Shown: in pieces, positions 10,344-21,415 of the stretch
Layout of the letters: each line of letters begins with the position of its first letter
Numbering within the stretch: position 1 is the first letter of the stretch
NCBI GenBank assembly: GCA_022702545.1
Contig: JAHRBC010000003.1
Coordinates: forward strand, 3,844,001 to 3,908,000
DNA: 64,000 bases
Source of the DNA: Phycomyces nitens
Lineage: Eukaryota > Mucoromycota > Mucoromycetes > Mucorales > Phycomycetaceae
Reading direction: 5' to 3'
Position numbers and translations under genes: made by a program
Notes under the pieces: model-generated
Databases searched by the model: none
Told to the model about the DNA's origin: nothing
The model's input: only the letters and a program-made list of their open reading frames with translations

Positions 10344-13283
10344 CTAGTCCTCCTCGTCAGAGTCTGGTCCAGCCAGATCGATCTCTGGTATTTCCATCAT
10401 GTCCTCATCATCCATATCTTCTGCTACGTAGTTGATATTATGTGGGACAGGTTCAGTTTTTGCAATGTCTGAAGTCTCGTGTTCTGAACTGATAGATGCA
10501 ATTACACTTGATACATTGGTTGACTCTACAGGCTTGGCCAATGTGATGTTTGCTTCATTATCAGCAGGGCTTACAGACTCCAAAATAGTGGTAGTAGTAT
10601 TAGCAGTAACGGTAAATGTCTTGGTTTCATCCTTTTGAATATCCAGTGATGATGTGCTAGGTTGTGTGTGTTGAATAGGGGAAGCTTTTTTAGGTTGACC
10701 GAATGTAGGTGCGATTGTTGTAGTGTTCGATTCGGGACTCTCGCTAACTTCTGAGATAGAAACCTTTTGCTTCTTTGAGTTGTGCTCTGTTGAATAATCT
10801 GTTATGCTGCTAGAGCCGAATGATCCATTATCTTGAGCTTCTGCTTTTCTAGTAGCAGGGGGTGCCTGACTTGCCATTGAAGCATTATAAGCTTCTGTAT
10901 CTGGGAGATGTACAGACGAGGACTCAATTGGAGCACGTTGAATAGGAGGGAGCCGAGGATGAATAATAAGATCACACACGGCTAAGCCATGGAGGCATGT
11001 GAGCCTGAGCTAGATGAAGAAAGTACAGAATATGGTCAAAACCTAAAAACTATCAACTCCAATAATAGTATTTGTAGCTAGTTCATACCTGTTGAGTTTG
11101 ATCATTTACACCAGCAGAAAAGATTCGCATAGCATGAGGGAGGATACTAGCCTGGGTCTCAATAGGGTTCATGACAGATGTTAATAAACATTGGTAAAGC
11201 TTTTGTTTGGCGAGAACAAATGTTTGGCGAGGTGTCTCTGTCATTTGTGTTCCTTGAAGGATTGTTGAAAGAAGAAGACTATCAATAGAAGTGCGCATAA
11301 TATTTTCCATCGAAGAGCCATAGTAAGTAAGGAGGGATTCGAGAGCAGAAAGAGCAGCAAGCTGGACTTCAGTGTCTGCTGCTGAGATGGTTTCGGTTGT
11401 TGCCAAGGCATCCGAGTTTGTAACTTCAAGACGTCTCTTCTTGCCTGATTTCTAGTAATTATTAATAACGTTAGTTTTAGCAATAATTTTAAAATATTGA
11501 GACCTACTTTTCCACCGTGAGATGGGGTCATGACGCTCATCTTTTGTTCTTCGACAAGTTTAATATCCTCTAGCAAAATAGGACACAGTGGTTTAGCCAC
11601 AGCATTGGCAAATGCATATCCACATTTTTGGAAACAAAGAGACATCAATGTATACACCGATATCTTTAGCACTCTATGGTAAATGTTTAGTAACTGTCAA
11701 TTATAGACTCCATGTATTGTGGTTACCTTTTACTCTTATGCTCGGTTAAGAGACGGAGTAGGATACGCGAGAACAATTTACTGTATCGTGACATCTCTTG
11801 TCCTGAACTACATTTCACATGTTAAGTGTCATTACATAAATCCTCGCACACACACACACACTATATATTACCAGTAAAGGATGCTCGCAAGTAGCTTGTT
11901 TGCACCCAAGTGCAAAGATGGCAAGAATGACATGAGAGAGTCAAACTCTGCCTTTTCCTTATATTCACGCATCTAATCAACGCCAATAAAAAGTGGGGTA
12001 AGCAAAAAAATACTATACTGTATCACATAAGTTTTTTTTTTACCAATGATCCTTCATAGACATTATAGATTCTGCAGACAAGATCCAAAAGGTGGGAAAC
12101 GGGCATTGGAACAGCTACTGTTGTTTGTGTGCTACAAAAAGTACAAAAAGTACAATATAAAATATTTAATATTTAGTATTCTATTTGTACCTTATAATCA
12201 CAACTCACCTTGTAAATTCAATAATGCATTCTTCAAGAATATGAATTCGTCTTGCAAGTACGGGAAATGCCTCTCTAAAGTCAATTGAAAGAGGAGGGGA
12301 CGGGAAGCTCTCCAATGCGTCATTGACATCATATTCTAGATGAAATTCAAGTCATTTATATGTCTGACATGTATAAATTGTTTAATATTCTTGCTTACCT
12401 TCATCTACACTATCAAACAACCGGTCAAGGGATACGTGTACTGATCCAATAAGACGCAGAATGGTTTGTTTCCATTGATCGACCACAGCTACTTTTACAC
12501 CAGTTTGATACAATGACGCCATACAGCGTGCAATAGCTGTAGTAGTCTCTTGATCGAGGTAATTAGAGCCATCCATATGTGTCAGACAGAGCTTTTGACA
12601 ATGATCAGCAACGTGTCTAGATGCCGAAGGGAATAACTTTGCATTGATTGCCAAGGCTGAAAGAGTGGTGGGCTGCAAAAAATATGTATATTAGTCAATG
12701 TTCATGAACAAAATGATCCAACCAACCAAAAGTTCACGGTTCTGGCTCAATGTCAAGAGAGCCTGATTAAATCTGCTCATATTGGGTGATGTGATTTCAC
12801 GCTGCAACTCGGGCTTGTTTGCAGTATATTGGAATATGTAGGAAAGTGTAGTGATAGCTTCCTTATGAACGATCTCAGGTTCTGGTTTCTAAAATGTATA
12901 CTTATTATTTTTCATGCATATTGTAGGTGTGGTGTCTTTAGGTTTACCAGAACGAGATTAAGAAGTTGCATTGACCATGTTTGTATATTTGCGACAAGCA
13001 TAGCAGAAGATTGCTCGCAAGTAATTTTGATGAGTGCAATTGCAGCACATCGCACAGAGGCATTTTTGGAGTTCAATAATGCATTGAGTCTAACTGTCCA
13101 TTTTCTGAAAACAGCGCTTTCTTCCACATTGTCTTCTGTTGGTGAAAAGGCAAGTAATTGGTGGTTGATTATGATCTCTAGGACAAAAGGCAGATTGCGA
13201 TCTACAGATAATTCTTCCGATAGAAAGCTTGTCAGCACATGGTTCAATAGTTTGGATGAATGTGCGTTGGATGCGTTTGACAT
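10344..13283 (-). CDS. RIX1: Pre-60S ribosome assembly factor Rix1 (PELP1-related)
   Basis: Ten exons on the minus strand, starting at ATG 13283 and ending at TAG 10344. The N-terminal exon holds the Rix1 helical-repeat signature (RLNALLNSKNASVRCAAIAL). Later exons continue an alpha-solenoid (LARRIHILEECIIEF, VSHLLDLVCRIYNVYEGS, LLRLLTEHKS). The last exon starts LRLTCLHGLAVCDLIIHPRL and runs into a disordered Ser/Thr-rich tail ending in an acidic stretch (MDDEDMMEIPEIDLAGPDSD). Known role: Rix1 (Ipi2) with Ipi1 and Ipi3 acts on pre-60S particles in ITS2 processing and export; PELP1 is the animal counterpart. Exon 1 (12948-13283), the intron at 12673-12728 and the others all show GTA/GTG donors and AG acceptors. 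A short upstream exon is possible. Confidence 0.85.
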
Positions 13284-13760
13284 TATGTTTGAGGTTGCTG
13301 TAGGCTGTCAACTAACACTGAACCAAAATATTAAAAAAAAAATGTATTTGAACTCAAAATTCCAGCAAGCCCTCAAACTTTTCTGCAATCCAGCCCTTTT
13401 CATTCGCCCACTGTGACGTTTAGTTTTTTTTTTGCTCAATTTTGCCGGTCCTTGTCACTCAAATTGCCATTCATGGACATTTATTTTTGACAAGTCAATT
13501 GGTATTTTGGTATAAAGCGCAGAATTTATGCTTATAAAACAATAGACACTGGATAAAGAGATTCAAAATATGATCTATTGATTTATTACAACCGTATTTT
13601 CTGAAATCAGAATCAATTGCCCAGATGATTTCAACGTCCTTTTGGTTTGGAACCATCTCTTTGGGTTAAAAAAAGTCCTGTATTGAAATTTATAACAGAA
13701 TTCAAAGGAATATAATATACATAAACAAGACAATTTATTACTAGAAAGACAATTGTTGAA

Positions 13761-13811
13761 CATGACTATAGCACAGGCATGACTATGGCACAGGCATGAC
13801 TATGGCACAGG
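13761..13811. repeat. Three tandem copies of a 17-bp unit
   Basis: CATGACTATAGCACAGG followed by two copies of CATGACTATGGCACAGG, with a fourth partial start (CAT). The array lies in the 590-bp gap between the RIX1 start and the 3' end of the UNC-13-like gene; the rest of the gap is featureless A+T-rich sequence. It is probably a young local duplication; no regulatory role is shown. Confidence 0.85.
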
Positions 13812-13877
13812 CATCATCTTCTCATCCGATCTATTCAAAATGTCAGTCTTTGATTCTTATATATTGAAAAATACGAC

Positions 13878-16800
13878 CTACAATGTAACCATGCGGTCAG
13901 GAATAATGGGTGGGACTAGTGTGGTTTTCGCTTCCTCTTCATCTTTAGTAGCTGTTACATTAGGGTTTGGTCCAGGTGGCTGAGGTGGGTTGTTACGCTT
14001 GTCAAATTCAGATCGAAGGAAATCACGAACACGCTTTCCAGATCGCATACGAAGAATACGAAGCACGGTCTCACTGCTAGGCATATCGATAGACGCAGCC
14101 TTCTTATCGACCTTTTGGTGCTTGGCAGTATGGCGAGAATGATATACGGATTTACTACGATCAGCTTTGGCTCCACCTTGTAACTTGAGCTCCATCTGAT
14201 TGTTGAGTGCAGTATTGTAAATCTCAATAAGTTCCTCTGTCTCTAGGTTATATGCCACATTGATTGCCAAGAGAGAGTAGTACTGCGCATTTTCTAAAGT
14301 TTCCAGCTGGACAGCATCTGCATCTTCACCACCGTTAAAGAGGACCTTTAAGAGCTACAGACATGATTTGTGTAAGAGAGCCAGTCCATAATACCAGTCC
14401 ATAAGGTGTTTACCTCGAGCCATTTATAAACACAGTGGAATTCATAATCATCCAGAGGTTTCATTTCAGAGGGATGCTCTGAAAGAGGAGGCAGCAACAC
14501 GCCTTCTAATGCCAACAAAATTTCCTTCCAGATCTTCAAGATAACATGGCGCATGTTTCCCTCTGACAGATTGTCATTAAGAATCTTGAGGTTTTTCTCC
14601 AGATAATCTAGAAGGGGTGCAATAGCATCCTCACAGTCCTGAAGAGTTGGATCAATAGACTTGACTGTCCGGCTAAACCTAAAGAAGCTGCGGTCCCGTT
14701 GAAGCAGTTTGTCAAGAGTCTTTCGCGAAAGACATGCACGCATAAATCGTCCCATCTGGACTTATCGTTAGTTTTCCTGTCTACAAAATACTAAACCATC
14801 ATTACCTTGTCTACAATAAGCGATGCAGAGTCATTCTCAACTCGTCTTAGGGTACGGAAGGCCTTGCTGAACCAAAACTGAATATCGTCCTTTTCACCTT
14901 CCATGCTCACACGCAAAACCAGTCTTCCTTGCGGGAGTAGGTTCAAGACAATGTCATGTTGTTGATAATCATCGTAATACTCTGGTGACAGCTTAAACCA
15001 GACACCTCCACATTCTTCATCTGCACCAATCATATCTTCATCATAAACAATGGCAACCACATCAACTGTCTTTTCTGTAAGCCAGATATCAAACACTTGG
15101 TCCCAGCGAGGATTCAGTGTTTCGTAGACTGTACGAGTACGAGAAATTTGCTTTCCGTTGATCTCCATAATAGCATAAGGATCGCTCAGACCATTGTTGT
15201 CCAAGGGCTGCAAGTTCTCAGCCCGAACAACCTTGATAGAGTACATGAAGCTTGTCTGTTCTGGTACATCAGCCGCAGGAATGTCATTCTCCCGCATATA
15301 ATATGATATTTCGTCTACGTCTATAATTTGATAAAGCTTATCGAGTTTTGTCCTTGCAGCTTCAATATCGTTGATTTTTACGCAAAGCTACATCATCACT
15401 TTTAGTCAAGACCTATTTTACACTATCAGAGCCATGTATTACCTGGGGCGTAAAATCCGGAGGGACACTGTCATTCTTACGAGAATGGCGGTTTCCGGTG
15501 AGTTGGAGGCGTGCCTTGCTAAAGAAAGCCGCCGTGGCTGAAGCGTTTTCTTCATGGCCCAATGTAGGGTATATATCCTCTATAATTTTCTCTTCCAGAA
15601 TACTAGTGTATCTATCAAGTGCATGTCCAATAACCTATTGATTCCATTAAGTAAGGACAATATACACCTTTATTTACCTTTGAAAGGACGGTCAAGAAAC
15701 GACAGCGTTGAAGTTCATTAGGCCACTGAAGTTTTTGTAAAAAGTCCACAGCCTCATGAAACATGGTAAAAAGATCCACAATCGAAGACGAGTGAGATAT
15801 TGTCTCACTGACTTGAACAAACTGCAGAGCTCTTGGTTATCATACACGCCTTTTAATGAATATTGACTTACCTCATCATGGTCAATAGCAGATTCAACCC
15901 ATTTGGGGGTAGAGTCATTAGTAGTCTCCAGCCACCTTCTGACATGCTGCAAGAACCATGATTCGACTTTGAACAGAGATCTCTTTTGACTAGTTGCGAT
16001 ACATATATATGTATATAAGTCTCTATCCAATACCAAATATCAATAAACTAACCGAGGCCCGTGCTGGTCATAGAGTCTCTTTAAGCCCAATACTTTGTGA
16101 TAAAGTTTAAAGATAACTTCAGTAGTCGCATTTCTGGCTTCAGGAAGATATGCCCAGTTTTCCATCTCAAGTGCAAAAAATGGCATCTGTCTTCCCATTA
16201 CAACGCTTGGAACCGAAAGAACACTATAGATAAAAATACAGATAAGCTTAAAGTAAAAAGAAAAAGAAAAGAAAAACAGTTTTGAATATACCCTTTGATA
16301 GGCGTCTTGAACCGTTTTTGGGTGAGAGAGACGAATTCCTTGACAAGTTTCTCAGCCAAAGCAATCAAGACAGTAATCCCGCCATCATCGTATGAGCCCT
16401 CTTCGGTTTTTCCAATGCTTCTCCACCGAACAACAGCAGCACCCTAATATTTGGATTTGATTGGATCAACAAGCTTGGTCTTTGATGAGGAGCAAGATTA
16501 CTTGCCTCAACAATCTCGGTGAGCGAATCAATAGCCAAAAGCGGTCTTCTGTGCCCCTGAATGTAAGCAGGGTTGTCATAGACACGATCCAAGGTTGAAA
16601 CTAGATCACCAACCCATTCTGGGCTGAAAGGCCGCTGGTGAGATTCTGTTTTAAGACAAGGTTGGTCTTGTTAGTTACCTGACTTTCCAGTACTCTGATA
16701 GTGCTTCCATGAGTGCATGCAAAAGAGTCTGATTAAGACCATCAAACACTCGAATAAGATTCTCCCGCTAAATAGAAAAATAATAATAATAATAATAATA

Positions 16801-18366
16801 ATTGAGGATTATGATTTGGACATGTCTTGATCTACTTACATCTTTGTTGGCCCAGTTGTTGACTCCACTCTCCTTGATAACCTTTTCAAGAGATCTTGCT
16901 GCGTCCTTGACGTCTTCAAACTCAAGTTCGTTATCGACATAACGCGCATTAATTAGTTCAAGATAAAGCACGGCTCTAAATGCTTCCGACAGACGCCATG
17001 TCTTCCAACATTCACGTAGCAATTCGTCTGATTTGTGGGACAAAACGCTTGTCTTGGCCTTTTCTTGGTCTGGGGTGACATTGATATTGTAATCAATTGC
17101 CATATTCATCAACAGGCGAAAGTAGGCTCGGGGATCTGCTGGAATGAAAGTATAGGCTCCCTGGGAGATTTCATTTTTCTATGGCTGAAAAGTTAGTGGG
17201 CTGATGGATGGAAAAAATTACGTTTGGGAAAGTGGGCTTACCATCATACTAACTTCAGAGCCACTGTAGGCATTGTTACGTAAGGAAGACAAGAGGTTTG
17301 AGCTCCCAACATCTGTCTCACTATTGGCACTGATTGCCAGGGTGGGATTCAGTAGCATCATTGACTTCATTAGCTCCGTGAGCTGCTTAATTTCACGCAT
17401 CTGCCAGTTGTCAAACACTTGTTTATCGGGGAAATCCTCGCGTTTTCCCGGGAAAGACTGGCCAGTATGCACATTGGAAATGTACTTTTTCATGTCTATC
17501 AATAGGGCCTGGATAGAACATTGAGTGAATATAGAGGCTTGATTTCATGTAAATTATAAGCATCTTACTGATTCTGTGCAGATGGCGTGAAGCTCTCTTA
17601 ACTTGCGACTATGCTCAGCATCGGTAACCTGAAATAGCCTCTGGACAGTTTTGACCATAGGAAACACCTCGAGATACTCGAATGATCCATAAGAAGGTGC
17701 GAGAGAAGGGCTGCTGGGGCGAGCAGACAGTCTTCTATCTGAATTGCTACGGGCAGATTTGGTAGGTCCCAGAAAGCCTCTCAGTTTTTCCATTAACTCC
17801 GGAGTTGCCGAGGACGGGGCATCTTCCTGGACGGTCAAGATCACAAGCTCCACAAAGCGGGATGTGTATCTATTGAGCTCCTCATACACCGCTGCAGGTA
17901 TATGGCTCGATCGCCTGAGTGCAAGTTCAGATGTCTTTGTGAATAGGATTACAAGGTCATTGACAGTTCCTGAGGGTCTGAAACGATAGCCTTGCAGCTC
18001 TCCTTTGATCTGTGTCACCACCGAAAGAAAGCGTTGATCTTGGTATTCTGGCTTAGACGTATCTCGACCTTTTCTGATATCGTCTAATCTTCGCAACAGA
18101 CCTCTGACGATCTCTCTCGTCAGTCTATCGGTCCTACTGTCGTCTGAGAATTTCTCGGTTATGTTGCTAAGCATGTCACTGACACCGAGATGGACAGAGT
18201 GTCGCTCTGCCCAGTCCTTTTTTGGCTCAGTTCTTGAGTGTCCAGTTTGCTCAAGACAGGCACGGATAGCGCAACGGAGAGCAAAGTCATAGACAGCAAC
18301 AGTAGGTACTGCATTTAGGGGAACCCTTTTTTCACTTGGCCGACGTGATGTCGAGCCTTGATTCAT
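13878..18366 (-). CDS. UNC-13/Munc13-family protein with C2 domain, Ync13-like
   Basis: A long multi-exon minus-strand gene from ATG 18366 to a stop at 13878. The first exon is a helical N-terminal region; the middle exons are the MUN/MHD1 part (e.g. AFRAVLYLELINARYVDNEL). A C2 domain follows at about 15265-14880 (YSIKVVRAENLQPLDNNG, LSDPYAIMEINGK, IVYDEDMIGADEE), with Asp residues at the calcium-loop positions. The MHD2 part is at 14755-14420 (MGRFMRACLSRKTLDKLLQR). The C-terminus is basic, then Pro-rich. A C2 between the MHD1 and MHD2 halves is the arrangement of the fungal UNC-13 family, such as S. pombe Ync13, which acts in exocytosis/endocytosis and cytokinesis at the plasma membrane. 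Some internal splice sites were not individually traced. Confidence 0.82.
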
Positions 18367-18510
18367 GACGTGATTAAGAGTAGAATAAAGACAAGAGGAA
18401 AAAAGACGTCGCTGAAAATATAAAGTTGAAGAGTCGCGCTTCTTGGTGGGGTCACGTTTGGAACAAAAAGGGGTTGGAACCCAGCTGGCTGATGCGGGTT
18501 GTTCTCTTTA
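18367..18510. promoter_or_regulatory. Short shared promoter region of two divergent genes
   Basis: Only 144 bp separates the start codons of the UNC-13-like gene (minus) and the AP-3 sigma gene (plus), so both promoters and 5' UTRs must lie here or overlap the genes. No clear TATA box or other element is seen. Both products act in membrane traffic, but co-regulation is only an inference from the layout. Confidence 0.4.
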
Positions 18511-19290
18511 ATGATCAAATCAGTTCTCATCTTCAACAATCACGGCAAGGCGCGTTTGATCAAGTTTTACCAGCAGATCGCAAGTGTGCCTTCCACTGAT
18601 GTTTTCATTAATCGAACCTTTTTTCTTTCTTCTTCTTTTTCTTCTTCTACCTGTCGTAGGACATTGCCACTCAACAAGCCCTGGTCCAAGAGATCTTTTC
18701 ACTTGTGTCCAAGAGACCCGATACGGTATGCAATTTCCTCGAAGGAAGCAAACTCTTGGGTGGAAAGGACACCAGGGTAATCTACCGTCACTATGCAACC
18801 CTATACTTTGTGTTTGTCGTGGACGAGAGCGAAAGTGAGCTGGGTATCCTTGATTTGATTCAGGTGTGTGTTATTCACCAGGCCATCATCCAAAACCAGC
18901 CACACTCACACTCACACTCACACTCACAATCCCATCCAGGTATTTGTAGAAAGTTTGGATAGGTGCTTTCAAAACGTCTGTGAATTGGATCTGGTAAGTG
19001 TATATGCTCTAGAATCGAACCAAACTGACATTTTTTTTATCAAAGATATTCCACTTTGACGAGGTACATTTGTAATCAAGGCTCAACTAGACAGCTCATC
19101 TAACTCAATACAGGTCCATCACATCTTGTCCGAAATCATCCAAGGAGGCATGGTTCTAGAGACCAATACAACCGAAATTGTGGCAGCCATCGAAGAGATG
19201 AACAAGGCCAAAAAGAAGTCTGGAGGAGTGTCTGCTGCCAACATTGGATTAAGGGCAAGCGAGACTCTGCGAAACGGATTCAGACACTAG
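18511..19290 (+). CDS. APS3: AP-3 adaptor complex sigma subunit
   Basis: Five exons (18511-18579, 18660-18863, 18940-18993, 19046-19063, 19114-19290), all joined at phase 0, give 173 residues. The sequence starts MIKSVLIFNNHGKARLIKFY and continues VSKRPDTVCNFLEG, YRHYATLYFVFVVDESESEL, QVFVESLDRCFQNVCELDL, IFHFDE and QGGMVLETN. This matches AP-3 sigma closely along its length, including the SESELGILDLIQ block. Known role: small core subunit of the AP-3 coat that sorts cargo from Golgi/endosomes to the vacuole. The first intron appears to use a GC donor (GCAAGT at 18580), and the fourth exon is 18 nt. The third intron carries a CACACT repeat. The gene ends 133 bp from the convergent septin gene. 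Confidence 0.95.
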
Positions 19291-19423
19291 GTTCTAGAGA
19301 ATAATCACAATATACACATTTATATATATTTAATTTTTATTGTCAAAAAAAAAAACGTCTTTATACACAAGAGGTCGAGGGGATATTAAGGTACATACAG
19401 AAATATTAGGGATTCATTGGTTC

Positions 19424-20772
19424 TTAGGCTGCCATTCTGGGAGGTTTGGCCTTGAGATTCAGCAGCTGGTCTGCTCTTCGGTTCAAAAGCTGTGCAGAGC
19501 GGTATTTTTCATAAAAGCGTTCAAAGGTGTCGGCTCGCAGCATGTCTCGGTGTGAGCCCAAGAGAAACATCTTGAGTTTTTCAAAATCACAATGATCAGG
19601 ATTACCACATTCCACAGTAGCCCAAGGATATCTTCTTCCTAGAACCGGCTTTGGTTTGTTGGGCTTCAGGATAGGTTCAGACCGTCCGAGGCGCAACGAC
19701 TTGAAAGAGTCGCCAAAAGGATTATGAGATAAGAATGCAGAAGTAGAACTAGGAATGCCTTCATCGTCAGAATCATTTTCAACAGTAACAAAAGAGCCTT
19801 GGGGTTCTTTTTGGTTAGGTGTGATTAGCATGGGGCGACCAGTATCAGGGTCTTCCTCGTAGCTGATCAAAGTAAATGGCATTACATCCAGATATTCCAT
19901 CATTGCAAGCGCATCTTCATCGCCATCTTCATCAATGCACTCTTGAAGAAAATTAACAATGCCCTCGAGGGTTTTTGTAGTATTATTTTCTTCATTAGTC
20001 GGCCTTGTTCTTTCTCGAGTGGGCGTCTCATTGCTGGCAATGCTCTCTTCGTCATCTTCGTCTTCATCTTCATCGATTTCAATATAGCCATAGACAGGTG
20101 CTTGGATAATGTCGAATACTTCTTTACGGAAACCTGATTTGATGTTTTCCCGTTGAGCTTGTGTCAAGGTGTCTGCCTTGCCAACAACAGGGACCACATT
20201 TACGCGAGATCCCAGCAGTTTGATCACATAGCGGTCAACATCGCTCAAGCCGGAAGTCTTGGTATCAATAAAGTAAATACAGGCATGTATATGTGTATCG
20301 AGAGCTTTGGAATCTCGTCTAATCTTTGTCTCCTAAAAGTTGATACAATCTCATAAGCTTATGATTATACAATCGTCATCTTTGGCAGCTTATTTACCTC
20401 TGCCAAGGTCAATTCAAACTGGTGATCGATATACTTTGCAATGTACCGCAGTTGGTGATCCACAGAAAACCCGGTAGTGAATCCCGGGGTATCAACCAGG
20501 GTTAGGGCAGTGCGTTGACCATGCTCTTCAATGTGCATAGATACGCTATAGAGTTCTTCAGTGGGCCTGATGGGATCCTTGAGAACCATTGGCTTGGATT
20601 CCTTAAAAGTTCCTCGAATGATGTTGTGTTTCATGCGCTCACAAAGGGTTCTCATAAATGCAGTCTTTCCTGAACTGGTAGGACCAACCAGTATGACATT
20701 TAGATACGACATTGGGTCCTTTCGAGACCGGACTTGGCCCGTCAGTTTCTGAGAATAGGCGTTGTAGAGCAT
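19424..20772 (-). CDS. Divergent septin with acidic insertion
   Basis: Two exons (20398-20772 and 19424-20332) give 427 residues. GTPase motifs: P-loop GPTSSGKT, G3 DTPGF, and G4 GKAD in place of the usual septin AKAD. The septin unique element is clear near the C-terminus (GRRYPWATVECGNPDHCDF, then FYEKYRSAQL). Between G4 and that element sits an insertion of roughly 110 residues rich in Asp/Glu (EIDEDEDEDDEES) and Ser/Thr. There is no C-terminal coiled coil and almost no N-terminal extension. Septins form GTP-bound filaments at septa and cortical sites. The unusual P-loop and insert suggest a non-core septin, perhaps of the filamentous-fungal AspE type; that placement is a guess. Confidence 0.85.
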
Positions 20773-21415
20773 AAAAGAAGTAGAGGGGGTTTTTTTTGAA
20801 AGAAAGATTGATTTTCTATTTTTTTTTGAAAGCCTTTGTTCTTAATCTTTTATAAATCCATAATGTTCCTTGCACTCTTGCCATGATAACTCGGATACTT
20901 TGAAGCATTGTAATTAGGTTTTAAACTAGGGCTTGTTTTTTCCTACTCTATTCAACCAAGCAGGATTTCTACTGAACATTTGCATCCTATCCAAATACTT
21001 GTTCTCTATTTTCTTTTTCTTTTTTCAATTTGTATTCTATGGATCCATAATAAGCAGTGCCAAACGAGCCAAGGTTTGATTGTTTATCCAATGCACCGTC
21101 AAATAAACATATATTTCAAGATGAAATGTCTTGTGGATCCATGTGTATAAATCTTGTTCTGTTTGTTATGCCTTCTAGAGTGTACGGAGAAAGATGGAGA
21201 GAAATATCCGAATAATAGAGACAATTGACCGTACAGATTGGTTTTAAAGAAGATTCAAACAAATAACTGAGCCTTATTTACTGCTATGATAAGATATGAT
21301 TGAATACACTGTAGATGATGTATTTGTATTCATATGGTTTATAGGCTTGTTTATCAAAAAATATAAAATCACTAATGAGGTTGCTGCATCTCCAATTGGG
21401 CTTTCTATTCAATGG
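20773..21415. other. Intergenic region between septin start and CstF-64 stop
   Basis: 640 bp upstream of the septin gene. Poly-T/poly-A tracts lie next to the septin start. Nothing else is recognisable: no coherent reading frame on either strand and no repeat. Confidence 0.5.
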
